DNA from: Chitinophagaceae bacterium
Lineage (GTDB): Bacteria; Bacteroidota; Bacteroidia; Chitinophagales; Chitinophagaceae
Reading direction: 5' to 3'
Length of the DNA stretch: 50,044 bases
NCBI GenBank assembly: GCA_022841365.1
Contig: JALHRP010000027.1
Location: 1-50,044, forward strand
Shown: one piece after another, positions 23,032 to 32,140 of the stretch
Layout of the letters: each line of letters opens with the position of its first letter
How positions within the stretch are numbered: the first letter of the stretch is position 1
Made by a program: the position numbers and the translations under genes
Notes under the pieces: model-generated
Databases searched by the model: none
What the model saw: only the letters and a program-made list of their open reading frames with translations
What the model was told of the DNA's origin: nothing

Positions 23032-24929
23032 GAAATTTCCTGATCATTTGTTGTTTCCTGTGCAGTTACAGTTCATTTGCACAGAACATACTCACCTATT
23101 CTTCTTTAACAGTACCCGACAGTTTAAAGAAAGATGCTGATGCGGTATATCATTCAGAAGAAATGTATGTGGATATTCAGTCGCCTTCAAAAATGACCAT
23201 CCGTTCACACAACATTGTTTCTGTGCTTACCAGAACAGGCATGCGTAATCATTCGCTCATCAGGATTGGTGTGAATAAATTTTACAAACTGGATGAAGTA
23301 AACGTAAGAGTGTTTAATGAGCTTGGACTTGAAGTAGCCCGCTATAAGAAAAAAGATTTTAAACTGGAAGGAGCATTCGATGGAGTTACACTTGCATCAG
23401 ACGACAAGTTGTATGAACTTGATTTTCCTGTACCCGGCATTCCATCAACCATTGAAACAGATTATACACTTGAAGTGAGCAGTTTTATTGATCTTCCTTC
23501 CTGGACATTCGGATCATCCAAAGAATCCTTTCTCAGCAGCAGGTACGAAATAAGATCAGCCATTCCCATCAACTATAAAATGTATAATGCCACAGCTAAA
23601 CCGGTTATTACAAAAGACGATAACTACACTTACTATAAATGGGAAATGAAAAACTGTCCGGTTCCAAAAACCGAGCCCGGTTCCTATGGTGCAAAAGTAT
23701 TTATGCCAAGAGTTGATGTTTCTCCTGCGCAATTCAGTTATGATGGCTACCCGGGATCATTAACCAACTGGACCGAATTCGGCAAATGGAGTTTTCCTTT
23801 TTATGAAGAATATAACCCCTTTCCGGAAGAACGGGTAAACAGTTTTAAAGCCTTAATAGAAAAAGCAAAAACAGAACAGGAGAAAATTGCGATCCTTTAT
23901 AAATATCTGCAGAAAGAAACCAGGTATGTAAGTATTCAATTCGGTATTGGGGGTTTTAAACCCTTCCCTGTTTCCTTTGCTGAGAAAAAAAAGTACGGCG
24001 ATTGTAAAGGACTTACGCATTACATGAAAAATATCCTGGGAGCAGTGGGCATTAAATCGTATGCCGCATTAATTAATGCAGGTGATAATGAATATCCTGT
24101 TGATCCTGCTTTTGCTTCAAGTGAATTTAATCATGTAATCCTTTGTGTGCCGCTGGAGAAAGACACCGTGTGGTTGGAGTGCACCGGCAAACAAACACAG
24201 CCCGGTATTTTAGGGTCATTTACAGAAAACAGAAATGCATTACTGGTTACGGAGAAAGGTGGTGTGTTGGTAAAAACACCTGCCAGTAGAAGCATCAACA
24301 ATCAATGGCTTGCAAAAACCAAAGTGAAAATATTTGAAGATGGCGGCGCACTTGTTCACAGCCGCATTTTTGTATCGGGAGAATTCTGGAGCTATATCTA
24401 CGGGTATACTGAAGCAAAATCAAAAGACGAAATAAAAAATGCATTGGTGAATGCGTTTGGATATAAAACACCCGATGATCTGGAACTGAAGATTCTGCAG
24501 GATTCTGCAGATGGTCATGTGATTGAAATAAACCTGGCTTATGGACAGTTTTATGATTTTAAAGCAGGTGCCAAGCATTTTTTTCCGCTCCGTCAGTACA
24601 AATTAAATGATGAGACGATTAAAACAGCAGAAACAAGAAAGTATGAATACCTGTTTGATTTTCCTTACATCAAATCAGACTCAACAGTGTATTCCTTGCC
24701 GGCTAATTTTAAAAAGGAAAGTCTGCCTCCGGTAAAAGAACTCCGCAACCAGCATGTGCAATACAAAAACGAAGTGGAGCTGAATGAAGCAACACTTGAA
24801 TTAAAAGTGATTACACAGTTAACATTAAACAACCACATTGTACAGCCCAAACTTTACAATGAAGTAGCTGGTCTTTTTGAAAACATCAAAAAAGATGAAG
24901 GACAAAAAATTGTACTGAAGAAAGAATAA
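23028..24929 (+). CDS. Secreted DUF3857/transglutaminase-like protein, catalytic residues intact
   Basis: The 633-residue protein has a signal peptide (FLIICCFLCSYSSFAQ), DUF3857 domain (residues about 45-240) and transglutaminase-like core. The core has Cys about 326 in KKYGDCKGLTHYMKNIL, His about 369 in SEFNHVILCV, and an acidic Glu in WLECTGK, a usual variant in this family. Folds of this type can cross-link, deaminate or cleave peptide bonds; the substrate is unknown. It shares about the same length and order as the preceding gene, so the two look like diverged tandem duplicates acting together in the periplasm or at the surface. Confidence 0.9.
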   Translation: MRNFLIICCFLCSYSSFAQNILTYSSLTVPDSLKKDADAVYHSEEMYVDIQSPSKMTIRSHNIVSVLTRTGMRNHSLIRIGVNKFYKLDEVNVRVFNELGLEVARYKKKDFKLEGAFDGVTLASDDKLYELDFPVPGIPSTIETDYTLEVSSFIDLPSWTFGSSKESFLSSRYEIRSAIPINYKMYNATAKPVITKDDNYTYYKWEMKNCPVPKTEPGSYGAKVFMPRVDVSPAQFSYDGYPGSLTNWTEFGKWSFPFYEEYNPFPEERVNSFKALIEKAKTEQEKIAILYKYLQKETRYVSIQFGIGGFKPFPVSFAEKKKYGDCKGLTHYMKNILGAVGIKSYAALINAGDNEYPVDPAFASSEFNHVILCVPLEKDTVWLECTGKQTQPGILGSFTENRNALLVTEKGGVLVKTPASRSINNQWLAKTKVKIFEDGGALVHSRIFVSGEFWSYIYGYTEAKSKDEIKNALVNAFGYKTPDDLELKILQDSADGHVIEINLAYGQFYDFKAGAKHFFPLRQYKLNDETIKTAETRKYEYLFDFPYIKSDSTVYSLPANFKKESLPPVKELRNQHVQYKNEVELNEATLELKVITQLTLNNHIVQPKLYNEVAGLFENIKKDEGQKIVLKKE

Positions 24930-24973
24930 CACTGCAGCCATTAATAACTCTATCTGCAATGCCGCTTACTGCA

Positions 24974-25918
24974 TTAAATAACAGGGCGTGGACAACGGGT
25001 GATGATTTTTCGTTTGCCCGTACCAATACCCATTTTCTTTAAAAAAGGTTTCAGAATAAATTCTTCTGTATTGCAGTTTACAAGATTAATGTGAACAGTA
25101 GCACCTACAAAATAATACCAATCCATTTCACGTGGGTTTCCTCTTACAGAACCTACGGGTGCGTTGGGACTACCGCCCGGCACTTCGCCTCCACGCCAGG
25201 AGTAACGGGCTGCCTGCGGTCCACGGGCTGCTGCAATTAAAGCAGGATCAGCATACGATTTACTCAAGTCATCCAGATAATCGGTAAATAATTTACGTTG
25301 CGAAAACTCAACACTCATCGCAAGGTTGCAATTGATTTTGTATTTAATACCATACCCGATAGGAATGCAAACCTGTGTAAGGGAATAAAATTTACGATCG
25401 GGGTATTCTTTTAACCCCTGCCCTTCTGTACCCAATGGTTGTAAATAAACTTTGCGGTTATTATCTGTTGTGTAAGGGTTAAACCTGAATACACCCACTC
25501 CTGCAAACACGTAGGGCGAAATCTTTTTTGTTTCAAGATCAAAGATATTTATTTCGATACCGGCATGCAACTCATGCAGGTTGGTACGGAAATTTAAATT
25601 GCGGGGTTGCAGATAATCTCTGTTAAACCGGTCATTGGCATATAAACTTCCGTATGCATATCCTGCACGTAACAGAAAATGTTTGTTGAGCGCAAGCTTG
25701 CCTGTTATGTGCAAAGATGGCTGCGACTGTGCAAACGTAAATACCACAGGTTGCAAATCGCCCTGATAATTTGATATTCCTGTGAAAATGGCTACCTGAT
25801 ATTTTTGTGCACTTGTTTTAATACTGATAAAAAGGGCCAGTGCAAAACAGATGAGAAAGAGTACAAACGGAAGATCTTTCCGGCTATAGGCAGCTTTGGT
25901 TCTCTCAAGCGGTTTCAT
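24974..25918 (-). CDS. DUF6089-type outer-membrane beta-barrel protein
   Basis: The 314-residue protein has a long N-terminus and signal segment (FVLFLICFALALFISIKTSAQ). It continues with alternating strands typical of small porin-like barrels in Bacteroidota: YQVAIFTGISNYQGDLQP, HFLLRAGYAYGSLYANDRF, LHELHAGIEINIFD, SPYVFAGVGVFRFNPY, CIPIGYGIKYKINCN. These match DUF6089 proteins. The extreme N-terminus before the hydrophobic stretch (about 16 residues with K/R) is longer than usual, but no later Met is available. Function unknown; convergent with the transglutaminase pair. Confidence 0.85.
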   Translation of the reverse strand: MKPLERTKAAYSRKDLPFVLFLICFALALFISIKTSAQKYQVAIFTGISNYQGDLQPVVFTFAQSQPSLHITGKLALNKHFLLRAGYAYGSLYANDRFNRDYLQPRNLNFRTNLHELHAGIEINIFDLETKKISPYVFAGVGVFRFNPYTTDNNRKVYLQPLGTEGQGLKEYPDRKFYSLTQVCIPIGYGIKYKINCNLAMSVEFSQRKLFTDYLDDLSKSYADPALIAAARGPQAARYSWRGGEVPGGSPNAPVGSVRGNPREMDWYYFVGATVHINLVNCNTEEFILKPFLKKMGIGTGKRKIITRCPRPVI

Positions 25919-26350
25919 AGTTTTTGGTTTTAGGCTTCACGAAAGGTTACTGTAAGTTACAACGTATTTTTTTGTAACTCATTGCCCAAAACTCTATTTT
26001 TTTTCTGATGGAAGTACTTTATGTTGAAAATACACAGTTGTTTTTCGTTCAATTACTTAGGGCAATTTAACCTGTCTGCAACCGGAAAAAAAATAATTCT
26101 TTGCGCTCTTAAAATGCAGTAAAATTCAAATGGCAGGGTTTTTGAAACCTGCTGCTTGGTTTTTTATTTCCCCCCTTTCCACCTGTTACCAACATTTCCT
26201 GTTGTTCACATTGTGATCACACATTGTTCATAATTACACAACATGAAGAACATAGCTTCAGCTTGTGTTTTTAGAGGACGGCGACAGCAGTACATCGGTT
26301 TGATTTGTGCTGTATTGTCAAAATTATTTTTAACGATTAAAACTTACATC
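25919..26350. other. 432-base spacer without a gene, A/T-rich, with a palindromic site
   Basis: Between the DUF6089 and ATP-grasp genes, which are divergent. No credible open frame is seen; the in-frame extension upstream of the ATP-grasp gene (from 26243) has atypical residues. Features are a run CTTAGGGCAATTTAACC, poly-T tracts, and the palindrome with flanking direct repeats at 26207-26227. Confidence 0.6.
26207..26227. promoter_or_regulatory. Candidate operator: TGTGATCACA palindrome with CACATTGT direct repeats
   Basis: TGTGATCACA (26212-26221) is a perfect 10-base palindrome. CACATTGT occurs at 26207-26214 and again at 26220-26227, 13 bases apart. It lies about 125 bases before the ATP-grasp start. 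The half-site resembles Crp/Fnr-type TGTGA sites but without their usual spacer. The regulator is unknown. Confidence 0.35.
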
Positions 26351-27292
26351 ATGAAATCATTTCCGTTAAATATTCTGATACTCTATTCAGATTCTGCATT
26401 TACACCATGGAAGGAAAATATCAATGCACATACCATCACAAGTCTGGTACAGGCATTGTCGTTGCAGCATCATGTAACCATCACCCATTTCAATTGTATG
26501 GACGAATGTTTTGCTTCATTCCTGAAACGATTTGATCTGGTGTATAATGTGTGTTATGGATTTGACAACTATTCACAAACTGATATTGTAGAGTGGCTCG
26601 ATGAACATGAAATACCTCATACAGCCTCTTCGCTGCAGGCGCAACTCACCGCACAGGATAAAGGTTTATTGCCATTATTGTGCAGTGAAATGGGTTTACA
26701 TACACCAAGACTGCTGGATACAGAAGAGATTCTGCAGTTTAAAGGAACCATGTTACTGAAACCACGTTTTGGCAGCCTCCACCGTGGCATACATATTTTT
26801 AATGAGCAGCAGATTCCTTTTAACCTGATACTCGACAGAGAGAATATTGTGCAACCCTATATCAATGGAAAGGAATATACAGTGGCTGTATTACCAACTG
26901 AAGATGGTGACGGATCTATTTGTCTGCCTCCTGTTGAAGTAGTTCCGTTTGAACAAAAAGAAAAATTTATTGCAGGTAATGCCAGCGGTAAAACATACAT
27001 CAACTATGAACCGGCTATTGAAAAATCGTTGCGTGAACGCATCATGAATCATGTGCTGCGGCTGCATCGCCGTATCGGATTAAGAGGCATGAGCAGAACG
27101 GATGTACGGGTACTGGATAATAAAGTGTATATCCTTGATGTAAATGCAATGCCCAACATTGAACCCAAACAAAGTTTTTTACCAAACATCGGTTATTACA
27201 ACGGGATCACTTATGCAGAATTGGTGAACAGAATGGTGAATTGCTTTTATCAGTATTACTATCACAGGCAAACAGAAAACAGTACCGCATAG
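26351..27292 (+). CDS. D-Ala-D-Ala-ligase-like ATP-grasp enzyme
   Basis: The 313-residue protein follows the Ddl layout. The N-terminal domain is LNILILYSDSAFTPWKENIN with LVYNVCYGFDNYSQ in place of the usual FNxxHGxxGEDG. The central ATP-binding region has HTASSLQAQLTAQDKGLLP, TMLLKPRFGSLHRGIHIF and NIVQPYINGKEYTVAVLP. The C-terminal metal site is MSRTDVRVLDNKVYILDVNAMPNIEPKQSFLP. The Gly-rich substrate motifs of true Ddl are altered, so it probably joins something other than two D-alanines. ATG 26351 is preferred to the earlier in-frame ATG at 26243. It stands alone, away from any mur genes. Confidence 0.8.
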   Translation: MKSFPLNILILYSDSAFTPWKENINAHTITSLVQALSLQHHVTITHFNCMDECFASFLKRFDLVYNVCYGFDNYSQTDIVEWLDEHEIPHTASSLQAQLTAQDKGLLPLLCSEMGLHTPRLLDTEEILQFKGTMLLKPRFGSLHRGIHIFNEQQIPFNLILDRENIVQPYINGKEYTVAVLPTEDGDGSICLPPVEVVPFEQKEKFIAGNASGKTYINYEPAIEKSLRERIMNHVLRLHRRIGLRGMSRTDVRVLDNKVYILDVNAMPNIEPKQSFLPNIGYYNGITYAELVNRMVNCFYQYYYHRQTENSTA

Positions 27293-27293
27293 A

Positions 27294-27812
27294 TTAAACG
27301 GTACGTTTCATGAGCCAATCGGTTTGCAAATCTGTACCCAGCAAAAAACTGTGTTCACCAAATTGTTCAAAACCCCAGCGTTTGTAAAAAGCAATGGCAG
27401 TTGCATTCTTTTCCCATACGCCCAGCCAGATGGTTGTTTTCTGCTGATGTGCAGCATAATCTAAACAAGACTGCATCAATGCACTGCCGACTCCTTTGCC
27501 TACAACATTCTGCAATGCATAGATTCGTGCAATTTCAATTGCATGTTCATTGGCCATAATCTGTTCTTTATTGGTTAAGCGCATACGGGCATAACCACAT
27601 GGCTCATTGTTCAGGTATGCAAGCAGAAAAATACCATCCCCCTCTTCTACTTCTTTCATTAATGCTGCTTTCGTAAATTGTTCATTCATGAAGATATCCA
27701 TATCTTCTTTTGTATTGTCCTTTGCAAACGCATCATAAAAACTGATACGGCTCATTTCTGCAATCAGTTCAGCATCTTCTTTCACAGCAAATCTTATTTT
27801 TATATCGCTCAT
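27294..27812 (-). CDS. GNAT family N-acetyltransferase
   Basis: The 172-residue protein is a GNAT acetyltransferase: IRFAVKEDAELIAEM at the start, motif A IYALQNVVGKGVGSALMQSCLDYA (acetyl-CoA pyrophosphate loop, VxxxGxG), and motif B WLGVWEKNATAIAFYKRWGFEQFG. Substrate unknown. Its stop is one base from that of the convergent ATP-grasp gene, so the two transcripts must overlap at their 3' ends. Confidence 0.9.
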   Translation of the reverse strand: MSDIKIRFAVKEDAELIAEMSRISFYDAFAKDNTKEDMDIFMNEQFTKAALMKEVEEGDGIFLLAYLNNEPCGYARMRLTNKEQIMANEHAIEIARIYALQNVVGKGVGSALMQSCLDYAAHQQKTTIWLGVWEKNATAIAFYKRWGFEQFGEHSFLLGTDLQTDWLMKRTV

Positions 27813-27919
27813 TCATTTGAATTTTTCTAAAGATAAAAATTCTTCCTCCTAAATGAAGCAGGATGTTTTTCAAACAAAAAATTATCTTTATTCTATCGAA
27901 CCAAAACAATACTTTATTC

Positions 27920-28666
27920 ATGGACAGGAAATACTGGGAACGGATTGCTCCAAACTATAATGCAGAAATTTTTGATGTACTTCAAAACGATACCTCCGGA
28001 AAAATTGTAGCTGCCATTGAAGAGGTTGCATCAAAAGAAAAAACCGTAACTGATATTGGTTGTGCTGTAGGCAAATGGATTCCTTTACTGGCAACTGCAT
28101 TTAAACATGTAGTGGCAACTGATATTTCAGCCATTAACCTGCAGCTGGCAGAAGAAAAATGCAAAGCCTATTCAAATGTTGAATACCAGCGTATGGACAT
28201 GAGTGCCTATGCTCTTACTGTTACTCCTTGTGATGTGGCGGTATGCATCAATGCTATTCTTACCGATAATCTGAAAAAACGCATCAACTTTTTTCAATCG
28301 CTTGATCTTTGTTTAAACGATGGAGGCGATCTTATTTTAGTAGTGCCCTCTCTTGAATCAAAACTGTTTGCAAATATTATTGCCAACCGATGGAATGTGG
28401 ATGATGATCACAAAGAAAAAATAGAATCGGTTGAAAAAGCATATGCACTCGCTAAAAACATTAAGCAAGGTGTAACCGATATTGACAATGTGCCAACCAA
28501 ACATTATTTAAAAGAGGAGCTGGAGTTATTACTTACGCTGGAAGGTTTTGAAGTAACCCGAATTGAAAAAATCAACTACACCTGGAAAACAGAATTCAAC
28601 AACCCGCCCAAATGGCTGGCAGAGCCTTATCCGTGGGACTGGATGTGTGTGGCAAAGAAAAAATAA
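27920..28666 (+). CDS. Class I SAM-dependent methyltransferase
   Basis: The 248-residue protein has the Rossmann-fold SAM site TVTDIGCAVGKWIPLLA (motif I), VVATDISAINLQLAEEKC (motif II, acidic end) and CDVAVCINAILTDN (motif IV). A variable C-terminal part includes TWKTEFNNPPKWLAEPYPWDWMCV. The start MDRKYWERIAPNYN at 27920 is usual for this class; the frame extends upstream to 27863 without conserved sequence. TATCTTTA at 27884-27891 is a possible -7 element. The substrate cannot be told. Confidence 0.85.
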   Translation: MDRKYWERIAPNYNAEIFDVLQNDTSGKIVAAIEEVASKEKTVTDIGCAVGKWIPLLATAFKHVVATDISAINLQLAEEKCKAYSNVEYQRMDMSAYALTVTPCDVAVCINAILTDNLKKRINFFQSLDLCLNDGGDLILVVPSLESKLFANIIANRWNVDDDHKEKIESVEKAYALAKNIKQGVTDIDNVPTKHYLKEELELLLTLEGFEVTRIEKINYTWKTEFNNPPKWLAEPYPWDWMCVAKKK

Positions 28667-28676
28667 GCGGATAAAA

Positions 28677-28706
28677 AAACTCCCCTAAAGCGGGGAGTTT
28701 TTTTTT
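28677..28706 (+). terminator. Terminator of the methyltransferase gene, probably bidirectional
   Basis: Stem AACTCCCC / GGGGAGTT (28678-28685, 28692-28699), loop TAAAGC, preceded by seven A and followed by T through 28706. The A and T runs on both sides fit use by the convergent thiolase gene too. Confidence 0.88.
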
Positions 28707-28734
28707 ACACTCATTATTGATTACTCATTTTTCT

Positions 28735-29916
28735 TCACATCACATTTTCAATCACCATTGCACTTGCGCCGCCACCGCCATTACAGATGCCTGCAGCACC
28801 ATACTTTGCATTATTTGCTTTAAGCACATTGATGAGTGTAACAATGATTCTAGCACCACTGCAGCCCAACGGATGGCCCAATGAAACAGCACCACCATGT
28901 ACATTAACTTTTGACGGATCGAGTTGCATTCGTTTGCTGTTTTCAATGCCTACAACTGCAAATGCTTCGTTCAGTTCCCAGTAAGCAATATCGCTCATTT
29001 GTAAACCAGCTTTGGCTACTGCTTTTGGTACAGCCAATGAAGGTGTAGTGGTAAACCATTCAGGTGCCTGTTCTGCATCGGCATATGATTTAATTTTTGC
29101 AATGGGTTTCAATCCAAGCTCATCAGCTTTTTCTTTACTCATCAATACCAACGCAGCAGCACCATCATTCATTGTACTTGCATTGGCTGCTGTTACTGTT
29201 CCGTCTTTTTGAAATGCCGGATTCAATGTCGGGATCTTATCAAACTTTACATTGTAAGGTTCTTCGTCTTTTGCAATAACAACGGGATCGCCTTTGCGCT
29301 GCGGAATTTCAACAGGAACAATTTCATTTGTAAACAACCCTTTTTCCCATGCTGACTGAGAACGTTGATAACTTTCAACAGCAAAAGCATCCTGTGCTTC
29401 TCTGCTGATGCCGCACTCCTTTGCACACAGTTCAGCAGCATTGCCCATGGCTTTGCCATCATACACATCTGTTAATCCGTCTTTAGCCAACCCATCAATA
29501 AAACTGGTATTGCCGTATTTATTTCCCCAACGTAAACTGTCTGCATAAAAAGGCACATTGCTCATACTCTCCATACCACCAGCAATTACAATATCTGCAT
29601 CACCTAACAATATACTTTGTGTTGCCTGTGCAATGGCTTTCATACCACTGGCACAAACTTTATTTACAGTTGTACAATTTACTTCGTTGGGTAAACCGGC
29701 AAACTTTGCGGCCTGCCTTGCGGGTGCTTGTCCCAAATTAGATTGTATAACACAGCCCATTAACACATCCTGCACTTTACTGCCATCAATCCCTGCTTTT
29801 TGCAAAGCACCTTTAATAGCAACAGCACCTAATTGTGTGGCAGATAAACTTTTTAAACTGCCGCCAAAACTTCCCATGGGTGTACGTACAGCAGAGATGA
29901 CATATACTTCTTTCAT
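28735..29916 (-). CDS. Acetyl-CoA C-acetyltransferase (thiolase)
   Basis: The 393-residue protein is a thiolase. Seen: VISAVRTPMGSFGGSL at the N-terminus, the acylated Cys in TVNKVCASGMKAI, GGMESMSNVP, the ASTMNDGAAALVLMS block, the NEAFAV motif, the His motif GGAVSLGHPLGCSGARI and the second catalytic Cys in GICNGGGGASAMVIE. Length and motifs fit biosynthetic acetoacetyl-CoA thiolases (AtoB/PhaA/ThlA type). Direction of use, ketone-body or short-chain metabolism versus synthesis, is not shown by the context. TAACTTCG at 29939-29946 (minus strand) is a possible -7 element. Confidence 0.94.
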   Translation of the reverse strand: MKEVYVISAVRTPMGSFGGSLKSLSATQLGAVAIKGALQKAGIDGSKVQDVLMGCVIQSNLGQAPARQAAKFAGLPNEVNCTTVNKVCASGMKAIAQATQSILLGDADIVIAGGMESMSNVPFYADSLRWGNKYGNTSFIDGLAKDGLTDVYDGKAMGNAAELCAKECGISREAQDAFAVESYQRSQSAWEKGLFTNEIVPVEIPQRKGDPVVIAKDEEPYNVKFDKIPTLNPAFQKDGTVTAANASTMNDGAAALVLMSKEKADELGLKPIAKIKSYADAEQAPEWFTTTPSLAVPKAVAKAGLQMSDIAYWELNEAFAVVGIENSKRMQLDPSKVNVHGGAVSLGHPLGCSGARIIVTLINVLKANNAKYGAAGICNGGGGASAMVIENVM

Positions 29917-29970
29917 ACAGCGTTTTAAATTTGAAATGCGAAGTTAACGATTGTAAGCAAAAACTGTGAC

Positions 29971-31452
29971 TCAGTCTTTTTGCCCGTCAACAGCCGGATT
30001 CTTTTTTACAGAAGAAGTTTTAATCTGCAGTTTTTTGCCCGTCTTTAGTTCTTTCAATTTTAAATCTGCCTCTGCACCTGCATGAATATTAAAATGCACC
30101 TGATTTGCGTCCATCATGATTTCGCATTTTTTTACAAACAGGTGATCAAAATTGATGTCAATTGCATTTCCGGCTTTTCCTTTTGCAATGGCACGCTCTA
30201 CAAGCGGAGGCACCATATGAATCAATGAATCTAACCGGAGTGTAAGTTTTGAAGCTATAGTATCTCTTATTATCTGGTGAAGAAATTCTTCTGTTGCATT
30301 CAGCATATTGTTACTGGAGTTCATGGCATACTCAAAATTCCGGATATGCAGGGTTTGTGTTGGCACTTCAAACTCAAGCTTACCGCTTGCAACCATTCTA
30401 CCTTTAATATCGCCACCGGTTGCTATTTCAACCGAAAGACCGGCCTCAGAAGCATATGCCCGGATTTTTTTAATAGTGACAGTATATCCTTTTGCAGTAA
30501 ACTTTTTCCCTTTGAGCAAACTGTTTACTTCTTCATTGATTTCTTTAAAGGATGCAAATGCATAGAGATGCAGATCGGATGTTACTTCTTCCTGAAGCAA
30601 TGTTTTAAAAACAGGTAGCACTGAAGGAGCTGAGAGGTTTGATGTATCAGTCATCATACTCATTTTTGCTTTTACTGTGGTGTAACAGACCAGTATACCG
30701 GGAAGCACACTGATCTTACCTTCAATACTGTTGCAGGTAAACTTCATCCATGCTTTTGGTTCTCTTTTATGAATCACCAATGGCTTTTGCAGATCGTACC
30801 AGACTTTAGATAAGGCAGGTGCAAGTGAAACGGATTCATTCATTTCTTTGTCGAGGGTTTTGGTAAGCTGACTTTCATTCTCATTGAGCCAGTTGTTCAC
30901 TTTGCGTTTCAGATTTTGCTTCAAAGGGCCAAGCTGCAACACCGGTTCCTTTATCCATCGTACAGATTTAATTTTAAACTTTGTTACAATATTCCATCCT
31001 GCATCTAATCCAACAGGAGTAATCAGTTGAATATGTACAATGGCATTCATCGGTTCAAACTTTTCAGTAATTCCCTTACCAAACCTGCTCCTGATGATGG
31101 TGGCCGTTATGTGCAGCGGCAAATCGCAGATAAGCTGATCACCGGCTGTACTGATTCTGATCGGCTCGGTTTTATTAAAGACAAGCAGAACCTCATCTTT
31201 TTTGTTTGAAGAAGGATTAAAAGTGGTTTCTAAAAATCGTCCGCTGATTTTTTTGTTGATCCACTCTTCAAAATTTTTAATCTCATAATGAATGGGAATG
31301 TTGATGGTAGAAACGGAAATGTCTACACCGGTAATAACTTTCACCGGTTCGGGTAATGTTGCAAACCTGTTACCGAAACATCCTTTACAGCCCGTAAGCA
31401 GCAAACCTGCAGTGCATGCAATAAAAAAATATGACAGTTTAGTGTATTTCAT
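29971..31452 (-). CDS. DUF4403 lipoprotein
   Basis: The 493-residue protein has a lipoprotein signal (FFIACTAGLLLTGC). Its body is long, strand-rich and SMP/BPI-like: STINIPIHYEIKNFEEWIN, IHIQ-type strands, a middle NWLNENESQLTKTLDKEMNESV helix and the closing IDINFDHLFVKKCEIM. These match DUF4403. The ATG at 31452 is the last of three consecutive Met codons and gives a proper lipoprotein signal. The frame upstream to 31545 has no signal character. The family is thought to hold lipid-binding-like folds in the envelope; function unknown. Confidence 0.85.
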   Translation of the reverse strand: MKYTKLSYFFIACTAGLLLTGCKGCFGNRFATLPEPVKVITGVDISVSTINIPIHYEIKNFEEWINKKISGRFLETTFNPSSNKKDEVLLVFNKTEPIRISTAGDQLICDLPLHITATIIRSRFGKGITEKFEPMNAIVHIQLITPVGLDAGWNIVTKFKIKSVRWIKEPVLQLGPLKQNLKRKVNNWLNENESQLTKTLDKEMNESVSLAPALSKVWYDLQKPLVIHKREPKAWMKFTCNSIEGKISVLPGILVCYTTVKAKMSMMTDTSNLSAPSVLPVFKTLLQEEVTSDLHLYAFASFKEINEEVNSLLKGKKFTAKGYTVTIKKIRAYASEAGLSVEIATGGDIKGRMVASGKLEFEVPTQTLHIRNFEYAMNSSNNMLNATEEFLHQIIRDTIASKLTLRLDSLIHMVPPLVERAIAKGKAGNAIDINFDHLFVKKCEIMMDANQVHFNIHAGAEADLKLKELKTGKKLQIKTSSVKKNPAVDGQKD

Positions 31453-31698
31453 CATCATCCATTTAAACAGGTAAACAGTATGTTTTGGATAAAGCTGATG
31501 AAGAAAAATCAACAGCCTGTCTTTAAATCCTGTGGATGATTTCAATAAACAGGCCAGAAAAAAATACTGTTCAAATCAGTTGATATACGAATTCACAGGT
31601 AAATGGGGATTGACAGCATGAGAGCTCTTTTACTAGTTCTACTTATTTGCTGTGATCAATAGAAAGTCGTTTTTAAAACCATCTGTGAAATCTATTCT

Positions 31699-32136
31699 TC
31701 AACGCTGCAGCTCTTCTGCCAAATCATCCATTAACTGCAACACAGCTTTTACAATCTGACGCAGATCAGAATAGTTTGTAAATGCTGCATCTTTAATGGC
31801 CTCCGTTGCACCCAACAATCTGCAAACAGCAGAAAAATCACCCCCTGTTTTCAAGAGCCGTCCGTTTTTACGAACAACCAAAATCAGTTGCACTAATCCG
31901 TATTTTAAAATCATATTTATCTGAACACGGTAAACAGCTCTCCGCTTTTCAATCGCAAAAAATGATTCATCTTCATCATACTCAGCAGAAACATCCGTTG
32001 ATTGGAATAAAGCCAGCACTTCATCCGCAACAACATCTTCCATACTATTTTCATAATCTGTAAACGAACCGACTAAGGTTTGATAGCGGTTTACAAAATC
32101 AATTTTCTCTAACGCTTTTTGCACTGAATGGTTCAT
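31699..32136 (-). CDS. Conserved-looking small protein, unknown function
   Basis: The 145-residue protein has no signal peptide. It has a helical N-terminus, an acidic stretch (SAEYDEDESFFAIEK), a strand pair (YRVQINMILKYGLVQLILVVRKNGR) and helical C-terminus. Codon use and the short 4-base gap to the preceding lipoprotein gene support it as a real gene in the same operon. I do not recognise it. The strand pattern suggests a small alpha/beta protein that could be a cytoplasmic partner. Confidence 0.6.
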   Translation of the reverse strand: MNHSVQKALEKIDFVNRYQTLVGSFTDYENSMEDVVADEVLALFQSTDVSAEYDEDESFFAIEKRRAVYRVQINMILKYGLVQLILVVRKNGRLLKTGGDFSAVCRLLGATEAIKDAAFTNYSDLRQIVKAVLQLMDDLAEELQR

Positions 32137-32140
32137 ATGC

